Positions 43,929 through 53,326 of a DNA stretch of 64,000 nucleotides are shown here, one piece after another (position 1 is the stretch's first letter; each line of letters starts with the position of its first letter). A model generated the notes under the pieces. It was given only the letters and a program-made list of their open reading frames with translations, did not search any database and was not told the origin of the DNA. This DNA comes from Bog-105 sp965277855 (GTDB lineage: Bacteria; Acidobacteriota; Terriglobia; Bryobacterales; Bryobacteraceae): the NCBI GenBank assembly GCA_965277855.1, contig OZ255847.1, positions 1,612,001 to 1,676,000 on the forward strand, written 5' to 3'. A program made the position numbers and the translations under genes.

Positions 43929-46145
43929 TCAATGCATCATGCCACGCATCTGCATGGGTTGAAACAGAATCCATGCGCCCGCGCAGTAGAGTGCGACAGC
44001 CAGTGTGGCCCAGGGAGTCACCAATTGAATAGAAGACTTCAGGGTCTTGCCGGCTTGCTGTGCGATGCGCCAGCTTACGTAGAGAGTGAGCAGCAGTCCT
44101 GCGTTCAACAAAAGGATTTGAGCCGCTGTGAGCCAATCCGGTACTGCCGGCATGCCAAGTTGCACCGGCACGTTCAAAAGTCTTTGCTGTACGAGTGGCC
44201 ATAGTTCACTCCAGCCGGTGGCGAAATGAAATAGCAAGTGAGCAGCCCACATGGCGAAGCCGAGGGGCACTAAGGTAAAGGTCAACCGACGTGTGAGATC
44301 GTTTGCCGGTTCAGCGCTTTCGCCAAGGTAGCGGTTAAGCCGGTTGCAAAGCGAGATCGCCAGACCAGGCGCGAGCACTAGGGTTGCAAACATGAAGGCG
44401 GCTACTACGAATGGCATCGCGTGAGCACCGAGACGTGCGTGCCATCCGTGTTCCCACATCATTACGGGCGTTACCATGGAGGCTGCATTGGCAAATGCGC
44501 CCGACACGAAGACTAATGCTAGGGCTGCGAAATCGGTTCGCTTGGACAATCTGCCGATAGAGGAACGATAAGAATTATCGAGCAGCGTCTTCGCCGGAAG
44601 CACAGGCAGCAGCGCGACGTTGTCGTGCGGGCAGGCCTTCACGCAGTCGAGGCAAAATGTGCAATCGAGGCTACTTTCTTTCTTCGGCTGGAATAGGTAC
44701 AGCTCGCAGCCGCGTGCCTGTTCGTTACCACGGATGCAATCGTGGGTGCGGCAGCTCTGGCAAGTGGCGGCGCTCTTGACTTTGACCTCGCGAGGGGAAA
44801 CCAGAGAACTGACGAAGTGGAACTGGCCGATGGGGCATACATACTTGCAAAAGCTTGCGCCGCGAAACATGCCATCGATGAGGAGTGCCGCCGCGAAGTA
44901 GCCAACGATAATGGAGGCGGTGGTGAAAGGCCGGTCCCATAAGCCAAAGACTTCGTAGCAGGTGAAGTAGAGCACCAGCAAAACGGCGGGGAGCCACTTG
45001 TTCCTGAGCTGTCTAGGCCAACGCAGTTTGGCGGGGAGGATTTTGCGTCCGAAATCCCGCACGAGCATGAATGGGCACGAGAAACAGAACAGGTTGCCTA
45101 CTACCAGGAGGGCGAATACCGAGAGCGCACGCCAGTGGATCCAGGGGAGAACACCGGCGAAATTCAAGGGCGCTACTGGGGTCCCGAACCAGCCGTCCGC
45201 GACTACTAAGATTGCCACCAGCAGCATGGTGATTTGCGCTGGACGCCTCCAGAAAAGGGGGCTCCGCCATTGTGTTGTACGCGCAGCCTGTTGTTTTAGA
45301 GGTTTGCGGAGTGGAGTTCGCCGCGGCGCTGTTTCCGCGCGCGAGAAAAGCCGGATGACGATGACGAAAGCCGGCACCAGATACACGATGGAACCGGGTA
45401 CCCACATGATCAGGCCCGCAACGGTTTGGTCGTCGAGCGCCGTGAAGCTGCTGGCGCGAACCAAGCCGTAACTCGGATAGAGCAGCCGGCCGGAGAAAAC
45501 GAAGAAGGCTGACAGTGCGGTGTTGACGAGATCGCCGGCCAGCAGGTAAGGAATCTTGGCCCAGAGTTGGAGTCGCGGTTTAGCCGGCCCTGGTTGAATG
45601 ACGGGCCACCAGAAGAGAATTCCGGTCCAAAAGAAGCTGGCATGCTGCACGCCGTGCCAGCCGGGTGACCGCAATGCCAGTTCGTAACAGACAGGAACAT
45701 GCCAGAGAATCGTGCTAATCGCGAACGCGGTCCAGGCAACAAGAGGTGAGACGAGCCACCCTCCGAGACTCTTCAACAAGGGCCACGTCAGGAATGGGGC
45801 CAGGCCTTCTTTCAGGAATTGTTTCGGCAGTCCGCGCAAGAGCGGCAAGAGAGGATTGCCTAAGAGAATCAGGGGCGGCGCAATCATCATGAGCAGCAAG
45901 TGCTGGGTCATGTGCGCGGAAAGAAACAGACTATCGAAGGCGTCGAGCGGCGATTCGGTGGCGAGAAAGACGGTCAGCAGTCCGGCTAGGAAGAAGCAGA
46001 GTTGCGGAATGTCCTGCTCACCGCTGGAAAAGCGGCGTCCGCGACGCCATCCCCGGGTGTAAAGGTAGGCAATGGTAAACAACAGAGCAATCGAGGACGG
46101 GTTCAGCGTCCACGATGCCAGGGCTTCATTTACCAGCGGATCCAC
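43929..46145 (-). CDS. CtaG - polyferredoxin (CcoG/NapH-like) fusion, oxidase copper assembly candidate
   Basis: The 738-residue membrane protein joins two families. Residues 1-270 match CtaG of caa3 oxidases: HMTQHLLLMMIAPPLILLG, WHVPVCYELAL and a multi-helix core. Residues 300-560 match NapH/CcoG ferredoxins: CFSCPF, CKYVCPIGQFHF, then CQSCRTHDC and CTFCLDCVKACP, enough cysteines for about two [4Fe-4S] clusters. More helices follow, and the last residues are Met/His-rich (MQMRGMMH). CtaG supplies copper to CuB, and CcoG reduces Cu(II) in cbb3 assembly, so the fusion may reduce and insert copper in one protein. GTG start shares one base with the cytochrome b stop. Confidence 0.88.
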   Translation of the reverse strand: MDPLVNEALASWTLNPSSIALLFTIAYLYTRGWRRGRRFSSGEQDIPQLCFFLAGLLTVFLATESPLDAFDSLFLSAHMTQHLLLMMIAPPLILLGNPLLPLLRGLPKQFLKEGLAPFLTWPLLKSLGGWLVSPLVAWTAFAISTILWHVPVCYELALRSPGWHGVQHASFFWTGILFWWPVIQPGPAKPRLQLWAKIPYLLAGDLVNTALSAFFVFSGRLLYPSYGLVRASSFTALDDQTVAGLIMWVPGSIVYLVPAFVIVIRLFSRAETAPRRTPLRKPLKQQAARTTQWRSPLFWRRPAQITMLLVAILVVADGWFGTPVAPLNFAGVLPWIHWRALSVFALLVVGNLFCFSCPFMLVRDFGRKILPAKLRWPRQLRNKWLPAVLLVLYFTCYEVFGLWDRPFTTASIIVGYFAAALLIDGMFRGASFCKYVCPIGQFHFVSSLVSPREVKVKSAATCQSCRTHDCIRGNEQARGCELYLFQPKKESSLDCTFCLDCVKACPHDNVALLPVLPAKTLLDNSYRSSIGRLSKRTDFAALALVFVSGAFANAASMVTPVMMWEHGWHARLGAHAMPFVVAAFMFATLVLAPGLAISLCNRLNRYLGESAEPANDLTRRLTFTLVPLGFAMWAAHLLFHFATGWSELWPLVQQRLLNVPVQLGMPAVPDWLTAAQILLLNAGLLLTLYVSWRIAQQAGKTLKSSIQLVTPWATLAVALYCAGAWILFQPMQMRGMMH

Positions 46146-47647
46146 TACGGCTTAGCCGGGCTAAGAGGACTGCCGATCACGGCAATATTACGCGGCAGTT
46201 TATTCTGCGGTGGCGCCGAGTTCCGCACGGGAGGTACGTGTTTCGGTGTGAGTGTGGCGAGGAACGATACTAGCGCCTCGACTTCCGCCGGACTTAGTTT
46301 CTTGCCGTAAGCCGGCATGTTGCCGCCGCCTTGAATTACCTGCCGTACCATCTGGTCTTTGGTTAATCGAGTTGCCACGGCATCTAAGGCCGGCCCACGT
46401 TGACCACCTTCGCCGCCCAGCGCGTGGCAATTCCGGCATTGCTTGTTTTGGAATACAAGCGCGCCGTGCATCTCGAGCGGCGTTCGCTGATGCACGTACT
46501 GGACCGGGACCGCATCGTTGCTCCAGGCCTCCATTTTGGGTGACCATGGCGAAGTGTCACCCATATAAGTCAACACACCGATCACAAGCATGATGAAGAT
46601 CACGGAAAGGACCGCCACGGGTCTGCGGCTAGCGCTTTTCTCGCCGGTTCCCGCAATAAAGGGAAGAATAAACAGACCGCCTATCGCGATGGCGGGCGCG
46701 ACGAACAAGATCAGCACTTCCATCCAATCGGGCAGGAGCGCCAGGGCCGCGAAGATTGAAAGGAAGTAAAAATCCGGTCGCGGATTGGTATCGACCAGCG
46801 TGGGATTGGCGATGCCAGTCGGTCCTTTAGGTCCGAAGAAGAAGGCGGCAGCGAGTATGCCGACAATCACCAGCGCGGAAAAGATCAAATCCTTACCAAT
46901 GGCATCAGGCGCGAAAGGGACACCCTCTTTTCGGATGATATCGGCGTATTCGGCGTCGTAGGTTGCCTTGCGCACCGGGTGTCCAGGCTTGGGATACTCA
47001 TTGATTCCTTTTGTCAGTACAAGACGCAGATGCATACTGACCACGGCGATGATCAACCCGGGAATGATGAAGACGTGAAGGCTAAAAAAGCGCGAGAGCG
47101 TCTCGCCGGCTATGATGGGCCCGGCTAAAAGTACGTGGACGAGTTGGCCACCTATCAGCGGAACGCGCCCGGTGATCGAAGCGCCAATCGTAAGGCCCCA
47201 GTAAGCATCCTGATCGAAGCGCATGATCTGGCCGGTGAATGCCATACCCAGTGTGGAAAGTAAAAGAAGTACGCCGGTGACCCAGGTAAGCTCACGCGGA
47301 TATTTGTATGCACCGAAGAGGAAAACCTGGATCATGTGCAGCGTCATAATGAACACCATGAAGTTGGAACCCCACTGGTGGACGGCACGCAAATACCAGC
47401 CCCAGAACTGCGCGTGATTTAAGTATTCGAGACTCGAAAACGCCTGGCTGGTTGACGGCACATAGACAAACGCGAGGCATGCCCCGGTGATGATCTGGAT
47501 GATGAAACACAGCAGAGTCGCACTGCCGAAGACGTAGAACCAGCTGCCGGCGCTGGCCGGAACTTCGTGGCCTGCAGTCGAAGAGTATAGAGCAGTTAGG
47601 TGTAGCCGGTCGTCAAGCCAGACAGCGGCTTCTCGCAGTGTCTTCAT
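46145..47647 (-). CDS. Cytochrome b fused to a C-terminal cytochrome c domain (bc complex)
   Basis: The 500-residue protein has the cytochrome b helices with HQWGSNFMVFIMTLHMIQVF and FFSLHVFIIPG providing haem-ligand histidines, and a Qo-site motif PDFYF in place of PEWY. After the last helices comes a c-type haem motif CRNCH (about residue 412) and a distal Met in NMPAYGKKLS. It oxidises quinol with the Rieske protein encoded just upstream. A b-c fusion replaces a separate cytochrome c1. Confidence 0.93.
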   Translation of the reverse strand: MKTLREAAVWLDDRLHLTALYSSTAGHEVPASAGSWFYVFGSATLLCFIIQIITGACLAFVYVPSTSQAFSSLEYLNHAQFWGWYLRAVHQWGSNFMVFIMTLHMIQVFLFGAYKYPRELTWVTGVLLLLSTLGMAFTGQIMRFDQDAYWGLTIGASITGRVPLIGGQLVHVLLAGPIIAGETLSRFFSLHVFIIPGLIIAVVSMHLRLVLTKGINEYPKPGHPVRKATYDAEYADIIRKEGVPFAPDAIGKDLIFSALVIVGILAAAFFFGPKGPTGIANPTLVDTNPRPDFYFLSIFAALALLPDWMEVLILFVAPAIAIGGLFILPFIAGTGEKSASRRPVAVLSVIFIMLVIGVLTYMGDTSPWSPKMEAWSNDAVPVQYVHQRTPLEMHGALVFQNKQCRNCHALGGEGGQRGPALDAVATRLTKDQMVRQVIQGGGNMPAYGKKLSPAEVEALVSFLATLTPKHVPPVRNSAPPQNKLPRNIAVIGSPLSPAKP

Positions 47648-47665
47648 TTTGTTTACCCAAGATAG

Positions 47666-48220
47666 CTAGACAGGGTTTGAAAGGGTGGGCATCTCGCCGC
47701 CTTTGACCCACAACTGACCCTTCTCGACTTTATAGTCGTACTGGAATAAACCTTGCGGAGGCGGTCCAGCGGCGCGCGAGCCGTCCTCGTAATATGCGCC
47801 GCCATGGCACGGGCATAAAAAGAGGCCGGACTCCTGGAACCATCGCACCGGGCATCCAAGATGCGTGCAGTTAATCGCGAATACCTGAAATTGATTGCCG
47901 GCTAAGCGCCTCACCCAGCAAGGAATATCCGCAGTCTGGCCATCCCAGGGACGTGTGAAAGGATTGCGATACGTGGCGATGCGCGTGGCTTTTTCGGGAA
48001 AGTTTTCGATCGCGCCAAGTGAGATCCAGGCACGCGGATCTTTCTTTTCGACGAAGCTGGAAAAGACGAAGCCCACTAGCGGTATGGTTAACAGCAGGCC
48101 CGCCGCCACATTGAGCCCGACACCTCCGATAAACAACCAGTTTCGCCGGGTCGGATCGGTAGTGCTCTCCTTGGACTGTTCCACTTCCCGGTCTGTTGCG
48201 GTTTGCGTCACTCCACTCAT
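47666..48220 (-). CDS. Rieske iron-sulphur protein of the bc complex
   Basis: The 184-residue protein has one N-terminal transmembrane helix (LFIGGVGLNVAAGLLLTIPLVGF, about residues 29-51) and a Rieske domain with CTHLGC and CPCHGG, the four ligands of the [2Fe-2S] cluster. It passes electrons from quinol to a cytochrome c. It overlaps the upstream cytochrome c gene by 4 bp and lies 18 bp before the cytochrome b-c gene. Confidence 0.95.
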   Translation of the reverse strand: MSGVTQTATDREVEQSKESTTDPTRRNWLFIGGVGLNVAAGLLLTIPLVGFVFSSFVEKKDPRAWISLGAIENFPEKATRIATYRNPFTRPWDGQTADIPCWVRRLAGNQFQVFAINCTHLGCPVRWFQESGLFLCPCHGGAYYEDGSRAAGPPPQGLFQYDYKVEKGQLWVKGGEMPTLSNPV

Positions 48221-49080
48221 TTGATTCCTTGCTGGCTACTGCCGCGTGTTTTGTTTCCTTCGCCTGTTTTCTTTTGCGGACTGCCCGGGCCGTTCCCGCT
48301 CCCCTCGTTGCCTTTAGTGATGGGGCCGTTGCCGCCTGAGCCTGTATCGATGGAATGCGAGCCGCTGCCTTCCATCGTTTCGGCGCTTTGTGCCCGCGAA
48401 GCAGAGGCGGGACGCTTCGAGACCAGGAACGCGACGAGGTCGGTGACATCCTGGTTAGTCAACGCCTTGCCTGCTTTCAGATTTCGATAGTCGGGCATGC
48501 CCATATCTGGCCTGCCCACCATGATCGAGGTTCGGAGCATTTGATTGCTCACCAGAGAAAGGTAGGCAGGATCGGTAACCAAGCCCACCCGGGCTCCCGG
48601 ACCATGGCACATGTAGCAGTTCCGCGTGAACAATTTGCGACCGGCAGCAGCATCGCCTTTGTCGTCGCCCACGCTGTAAGCCGGCGGGTCCGGCAAGCTG
48701 ACCGGTTTCGCCCACTTTTGATAGATGCCGTTCACCAGGACATCGATCTGTTGGAGGGAGAGCGGACCACCATCACTCTTGGCCCAAGCGGGCATGGCGG
48801 TACCGGCTCTTCCATGAATCAGGATCTGCCGCAGGTTTTCGCGCGGCAGAATCGCCAGGTACAAACTGTCGTTAAGGATCCGCCCCGGCCCGTTCTTACC
48901 ATCGACGCCATGACAGCCGGTACAGTTTTGCGAATAGAGCGTCTTGAAATCCATGGGCTGCGCCTGCGGATCCTCGGTAAGGCGCGGTTTGCCGGGAGGG
49001 TCGCAGGCGGATAGCAACAAAAAAGCCGCGCTCATAGCAATAACGAGTGCACGACGCCAGATCACTTCGGGCCAAATCAC
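48217..49080 (-). CDS. Dihaem cytochrome c lipoprotein
   Basis: From GTG 49080 the protein of about 287 residues has a lipoprotein signal (AFLLLSAC) and two c-type haem domains with CTGCHG and CYMCHG and likely distal Met residues in TAMPAW and DMGMPDYR. About 65 C-terminal residues are Gly/Ser/Asn-rich and low in complexity, probably disordered. It should carry electrons between the bc part and the oxidase while anchored in the membrane. The GTG overlaps the previous stop (GTGA). Confidence 0.9.
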   Translation of the reverse strand: MIWPEVIWRRALVIAMSAAFLLLSACDPPGKPRLTEDPQAQPMDFKTLYSQNCTGCHGVDGKNGPGRILNDSLYLAILPRENLRQILIHGRAGTAMPAWAKSDGGPLSLQQIDVLVNGIYQKWAKPVSLPDPPAYSVGDDKGDAAAGRKLFTRNCYMCHGPGARVGLVTDPAYLSLVSNQMLRTSIMVGRPDMGMPDYRNLKAGKALTNQDVTDLVAFLVSKRPASASRAQSAETMEGSGSHSIDTGSGGNGPITKGNEGSGNGPGSPQKKTGEGNKTRGSSQQGIK

Positions 49081-49943
49081 TTCTCGTCCTCGCGCGGAGG
49101 TATCATGCCCGGAGCATGGAGAAACGCTCGTTCGGCAATCGGCCACGACTGCATGGTGCTGATGCTGGTGCTGCGCGCAATAAAGAATCCGCCCACTAAT
49201 CCAAATCCGAGTTGCGCGACCACGAACCAGGGCCAACTGATGCGGTCGTTTAGAGCCGGATTCAGAATGTTGAGAGTGGTAGCGACGAGGCCGCTCCAGA
49301 AAAGCGGCATTAAAATTCCGGCCCAAAACACCGCGTATTTGGGAAACATCGGCAGCATCACGGCGTACACAACGCCCACCAGGCAGGAGATGACGATGTG
49401 CCCCAGCAACGCGGCCACAAACGCCACGCCATTAAAGGCGCGCAACTGTTCGAGCGAAGCATCGCCCAGATGCGGGATGACAACGCCCGCCAGCAGGTTG
49501 ACGGGATACCAGATGCTGTGCTGCGCAATCAACCCGTAGAGTGCTGCCAAAGCCGCCATGGCCGCGCCACCCGCGAGACCACCCCACAAGCCTGCAGAAT
49601 AAGGATGAACTGTTTCTGGAATGCGGACGCGGTGTCCGGCTTCGCCCAACTCCAGACGCACCACCGAGCGGGATTCGATCATTACGGGCGCGGGTCGCAG
49701 TTCCGGATTGATGGGCACCTCTTCGTGCTCCTCATGCGGGATCACATTTTTCCACCAGCCAAACACTCCGCGAGCCGCGATGATCACTCCGATCGCGCTG
49801 ACGACCCATTGCGTGACGAGTCCGGCGAACAGCAGAGTTAACCCAAAGGCAAAGACGATCGGCCAAAAGGTCGGTGCAGGCAAGACGATCGATGTGTGTT
49901 CAGTCTGCTCGGAAGCTTCGCCGTGATGTGTTTCGTAAGACAT
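49077..49943 (-). CDS. Membrane protein with oxidase subunit IV-like N-terminus
   Basis: The 288-residue protein starts with PAPTFWPIVFAFGLTLLFAGLVT, two helices and FGWWKNVIPHEEHEEVP, as in prokaryotic cytochrome oxidase subunit IV-like proteins. A soluble linker precedes another four or five helices rich in Gly and Ala (GLWGGLAGGAAMAALAALYG). I cannot name the second half. Its position between subunit III and the dihaem cytochrome c argues for a structural or assembly role in the oxidase supercomplex. Confidence 0.8.
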   Translation of the reverse strand: MSYETHHGEASEQTEHTSIVLPAPTFWPIVFAFGLTLLFAGLVTQWVVSAIGVIIAARGVFGWWKNVIPHEEHEEVPINPELRPAPVMIESRSVVRLELGEAGHRVRIPETVHPYSAGLWGGLAGGAAMAALAALYGLIAQHSIWYPVNLLAGVVIPHLGDASLEQLRAFNGVAFVAALLGHIVISCLVGVVYAVMLPMFPKYAVFWAGILMPLFWSGLVATTLNILNPALNDRISWPWFVVAQLGFGLVGGFFIARSTSISTMQSWPIAERAFLHAPGMIPPREDEK

Positions 49944-49952
49944 GCCTTTTCC

Positions 49953-50561
49953 TTATCTGCCGATGATGTACACCACTGTGAACACTACTACCCACACAGC
50001 GTCGACGAAGTGCCAGTACCAGGAAAGGAATTTCACGCGCCGCTCTTGCGTTTGAATCGGGAATCCGCGCAGTGTGGCGAGCAACACCAGCGTGAGAAAA
50101 CATAATCCGACGATGACGTGACTTGCATGCAGGCCAACGAGAGCGTAATATGTTGTGCCAAACAGATTGGTCTGCATGGTGAGATGGTCTTCGACGATCA
50201 GCTTCTTCCATTCGAGTCCTGTCGAGACGAGAAACTCCAGGCCGAGTGCGATCGTCAGCGCCCACCAGAGTTTAAAGCGTCCTAGCTGGCTATGTTTGAG
50301 CGCATGCTCGGCGAGAACGACCGTCAGACTGCTCGAGAGCAAACAGATGGAGGCCAGGATTGGGATCTCGAGAACGTCCCTTGGATAAGGGCCTGTCAGA
50401 CTCTTTCCGATGTACACCAGATAGGCGACTACGAAGATGGTGAAGAGCGATGTTTCAGTGAGAATAAGAAAGAGAATGCCGACGGTTCCGCGATCAGGAA
50501 GCTTCCACTCGCGCTCCATGGTGAGCGCGTCTAAAGGCAGAGTTTCTTGTTGAGCCGCCAT
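49953..50561 (-). CDS. ctaE: Cytochrome c oxidase subunit III
   Basis: The 202-residue protein has five transmembrane helices, with GTVGILFLILTETSLFTIFV, GLEFLVSTGLEWKK, the conserved LVGLHASHVIVGL and the terminal YWHFVDAVWVVVFTVVYI. It is the short bacterial form lacking the first two helices. It starts 1 bp after the subunit I stop. Confidence 0.95.
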   Translation of the reverse strand: MAAQQETLPLDALTMEREWKLPDRGTVGILFLILTETSLFTIFVVAYLVYIGKSLTGPYPRDVLEIPILASICLLSSSLTVVLAEHALKHSQLGRFKLWWALTIALGLEFLVSTGLEWKKLIVEDHLTMQTNLFGTTYYALVGLHASHVIVGLCFLTLVLLATLRGFPIQTQERRVKFLSWYWHFVDAVWVVVFTVVYIIGR

Positions 50562-50562
50562 G

Positions 50563-52245
50563 TTACTCGTACTTCCAATCCGGATCCTGTGGGTGTTTCA
50601 GATCCCAAAGTGGCCGGCTGCTGCGCACCACCGGCAGTTTTTCGAAGTTGTACTCGGGCGGCGGAGAACTGGTGGCCCATTCGAGGGTCCAGCCATCCCA
50701 CGGATCGTCGCCCGCCGGTTCGCCATGGCGCGCCGAGTGGATCATGTTCCACGCGAAGAACAAGGTAGCGGCAGCCTGGAAGATAACGCCCGCTGAGGAC
50801 ACCATATTCCAGAATTCCCACCCGCGTCCTGGGGCGTAGGTGTAAATGCGACGCGGCATGCCGAGAATGCCAAGGAAGTGCATCGGCAGGAACGTCATGT
50901 TGAAACCGAACGTCCAGAGCCAGAAGTGCCACTTGCCTTGCCGCTCGTTATACATCTTGCCGATAGCTTTAGGGAACCAGTAATAGATGCCCGCAAAGAT
51001 GCCCATCACCAGCCCGCCGGCAAGAGTGTAGTGAAAGTGTCCCACCACAAAGTATGAGTCGGTTAATTGCCAGTCAAATGGCGCAACGGACAGCATGATG
51101 CCTGTCAATCCGGCTACCAGGAATTGCAGGAGAAACCCGCAACAGAAAAGCATAGGCGTATCGAGTCTTAATTTGCCGCCATACATGGTGGCCGTCCAAT
51201 TGAAAAGCTTGATGCCGGTTGGCACCGCAATGAGCATGGTGGACGCGGTAAAGAAGGTATTGGACCAGGAAGTCATGCCGACCGCGAACATGTGATGCGC
51301 CCAAACGCCGAGACTGATAAAGCCGATCGCCACGACCGCGCCTACCATCGCGGGCCGCCCGAATAGAGGCTTGCGGGAGAAAACCGGAATGATTTCGCTC
51401 AGGATGGCGAAGGCCGGAAAGATCAGGATGTAGACTTCCGGATGCCCGAAGATCCAAAAGAAATGCTGCCAGAGCACGGCCGAGCCGCCGGCCTGGGTAT
51501 CAAAGAAGTTTGCGCCTAGAAACCGGTCGTAGAGGAGCATGATTTGCGCGGCGGTGAGCGGGGGCAGCGCGATCAGAATCAACCACGCGTCCACGACCAT
51601 TACCCAGACAAACATGGGCATCTTGCTCAGCGTCATTCCCGGACAGCGCATCGAAGCCACTGTGGCAATCACGTTAATGGCGGACGCGATACTTCCCAAG
51701 CCGGAGACTAGGATACCCAGAATCCAGTAATCGGTGGCGGCCCCGCGCGAGAAGGCTCTGCCGGTCAGCGGCGAGTAGGCGAACCAGCCCACATCCGGCG
51801 CGGAGCCTGCGCCGCCCAAACCACCGCCGCCAATGTAGCTGAAGTAGAGCAGCAGCCCGCCGAAAACAAAAATCCATAAGCCAAAGGCGTTCAGACGCGG
51901 GAAGGCCATATCCCGCGCACCGATCATCAGCGGAATTAAATAATTCGAAAAACCCGCGACTAACGGCATGCCCACCAGAAACACCATAGTGGTTCCGTGC
52001 ATGGTGAAGAGACGGTTGTAGGTGGCCGGGTCGATCAGGTGATTGTCCGCGAACATCAATTGCGCGCGGATCGCCACCGCCATCAAACCCGCTACCACGA
52101 AGAACAGCAGCGCCGATGCGATGTACATCAATCCGAGCCGCTTGTGATCGACCGTCGCGACCCATTTGTAGAAGACTTCGGAGAACGAAAATTCTTTTTC
52201 CTTTTCAACTTTCGGATGCAGGACCGGGTAATCTATCGATGCCAT
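50563..52245 (-). CDS. ctaD: Cytochrome c oxidase subunit I (caa3 type)
   Basis: The 560-residue protein holds the haem a, haem a3 and CuB sites: WQHFFWIFGHPEVYILIFPA with the His-Tyr crosslink, WAHHMFAVGM with two CuB His, and VGHFHYTLAGG with the haem ligands. TMVFLVGMPL lies near helix II. It reduces O2 to water and pumps protons. The HPEVY and YIGGGG residues fit an A-type oxidase. It follows subunit II by 12 bp. Confidence 0.97.
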   Translation of the reverse strand: MASIDYPVLHPKVEKEKEFSFSEVFYKWVATVDHKRLGLMYIASALLFFVVAGLMAVAIRAQLMFADNHLIDPATYNRLFTMHGTTMVFLVGMPLVAGFSNYLIPLMIGARDMAFPRLNAFGLWIFVFGGLLLYFSYIGGGGLGGAGSAPDVGWFAYSPLTGRAFSRGAATDYWILGILVSGLGSIASAINVIATVASMRCPGMTLSKMPMFVWVMVVDAWLILIALPPLTAAQIMLLYDRFLGANFFDTQAGGSAVLWQHFFWIFGHPEVYILIFPAFAILSEIIPVFSRKPLFGRPAMVGAVVAIGFISLGVWAHHMFAVGMTSWSNTFFTASTMLIAVPTGIKLFNWTATMYGGKLRLDTPMLFCCGFLLQFLVAGLTGIMLSVAPFDWQLTDSYFVVGHFHYTLAGGLVMGIFAGIYYWFPKAIGKMYNERQGKWHFWLWTFGFNMTFLPMHFLGILGMPRRIYTYAPGRGWEFWNMVSSAGVIFQAAATLFFAWNMIHSARHGEPAGDDPWDGWTLEWATSSPPPEYNFEKLPVVRSSRPLWDLKHPQDPDWKYE

Positions 52246-52257
52246 AAATGCTTCCGC

Positions 52258-53292
52258 CTAATTCAGGGACTGCAGGTAGGAGACTACCTGATTCAATTCC
52301 GGGTCTGTCAATTTCATGCTGGGCATCTGTGCGCCTGGCTTGATCGTCTGCGGGTCGTCGATCCAGGCACGTAAATGTTCTGTGGTGTTGGTGAGTACGC
52401 CGGCACCGATCGTCTGGCGACTCATCAGGTGAGTGAGATCCGGTCCAAACTTGCCCTGCGCGGCGGTCCCTTGCACGGCATGACAGTTGATACAGGAGAG
52501 CGATTCAAACGTCTGTCGGCCTTGGCTGACTTGCGCCGCTTCCGAGGCTTGCGACTGGCTCCGCTGTTCGGCCGCGGCCCATCTTTCAAACTCCTCTTTC
52601 GGCTGGGCGATGACGCGCAGCAACATGTTGGCGTGCTGTGTTCCGCAATATTCGGCGCAGTTGCCCAGGTAGATGCCGGGTTGCTGTGGATCGATCCACA
52701 TGTAGTTAATGCGATTGGGAATCACGTCTGTTTTCCCGGATAACTGCGGCACCCAAAAGCTGTGAATTACGTCAAGGCTCTCCAGTTGAAGATAAGTTGC
52801 ATTTTCGCGGTTGGCAAGCGCTACGGGCACGTGAATTTCGTTGGCAGTGACGATATGGTAATCGGGGTACTCCACCTGCCACCACCATTGGTGTCCGATG
52901 ACGCGCACCTTTAGGGCGTTCTTCGGGGGACTCTGATTTTGCACTTGTGCGATCACGCGTGCCGTGACACCGGCTAAGACAAACACGATCAGAATTGGAA
53001 TGACTGTCCACGCCACTTCGATCTGGTTGCTTCCATACACCTGGGCTGGCTCTTGCTGCGAATGGTCGTCATGCTTGCGCCGGAATTTCAAAATCGTGTA
53101 GGCGATCAAGCCGCCTACCACCAAGAAAATGGTCGCCGTGATACCGAAAGTTAAATAGGCGATGTTTCGTTCAGCCGTTGCGGGGGATGCCATCGGCTTG
53201 AAGATATTCGCGATGCGATGCTCCGGCAGTCCCGGGGTTTGCGCTTGCAGGAGAAGCACAATCAAAGCGTTCACAACCATCTGATGTCCCAT
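52258..53292 (-). CDS. ctaC: Cytochrome c oxidase subunit II with fused cytochrome c (caa3)
   Basis: The 344-residue protein has a signal/anchor segment, two helices (NIAYLTFGITATIFLVVGGL and VAWTVIPILIVFVLAGV), a CuA cupredoxin domain with CAEYCGTQHANM and the distant His in DVIHSFWVPQL, and a C-terminal cytochrome c domain with CINCH and a distal Met in AQMPSM. This is the caa3 arrangement. It is the first gene of the nine-gene respiratory operon. Confidence 0.96.
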   Translation of the reverse strand: MGHQMVVNALIVLLLQAQTPGLPEHRIANIFKPMASPATAERNIAYLTFGITATIFLVVGGLIAYTILKFRRKHDDHSQQEPAQVYGSNQIEVAWTVIPILIVFVLAGVTARVIAQVQNQSPPKNALKVRVIGHQWWWQVEYPDYHIVTANEIHVPVALANRENATYLQLESLDVIHSFWVPQLSGKTDVIPNRINYMWIDPQQPGIYLGNCAEYCGTQHANMLLRVIAQPKEEFERWAAAEQRSQSQASEAAQVSQGRQTFESLSCINCHAVQGTAAQGKFGPDLTHLMSRQTIGAGVLTNTTEHLRAWIDDPQTIKPGAQMPSMKLTDPELNQVVSYLQSLN

Positions 53293-53326
53293 TCCGCCGA
53301 TTAGCTTTCTATGTTCAATGTAATAC

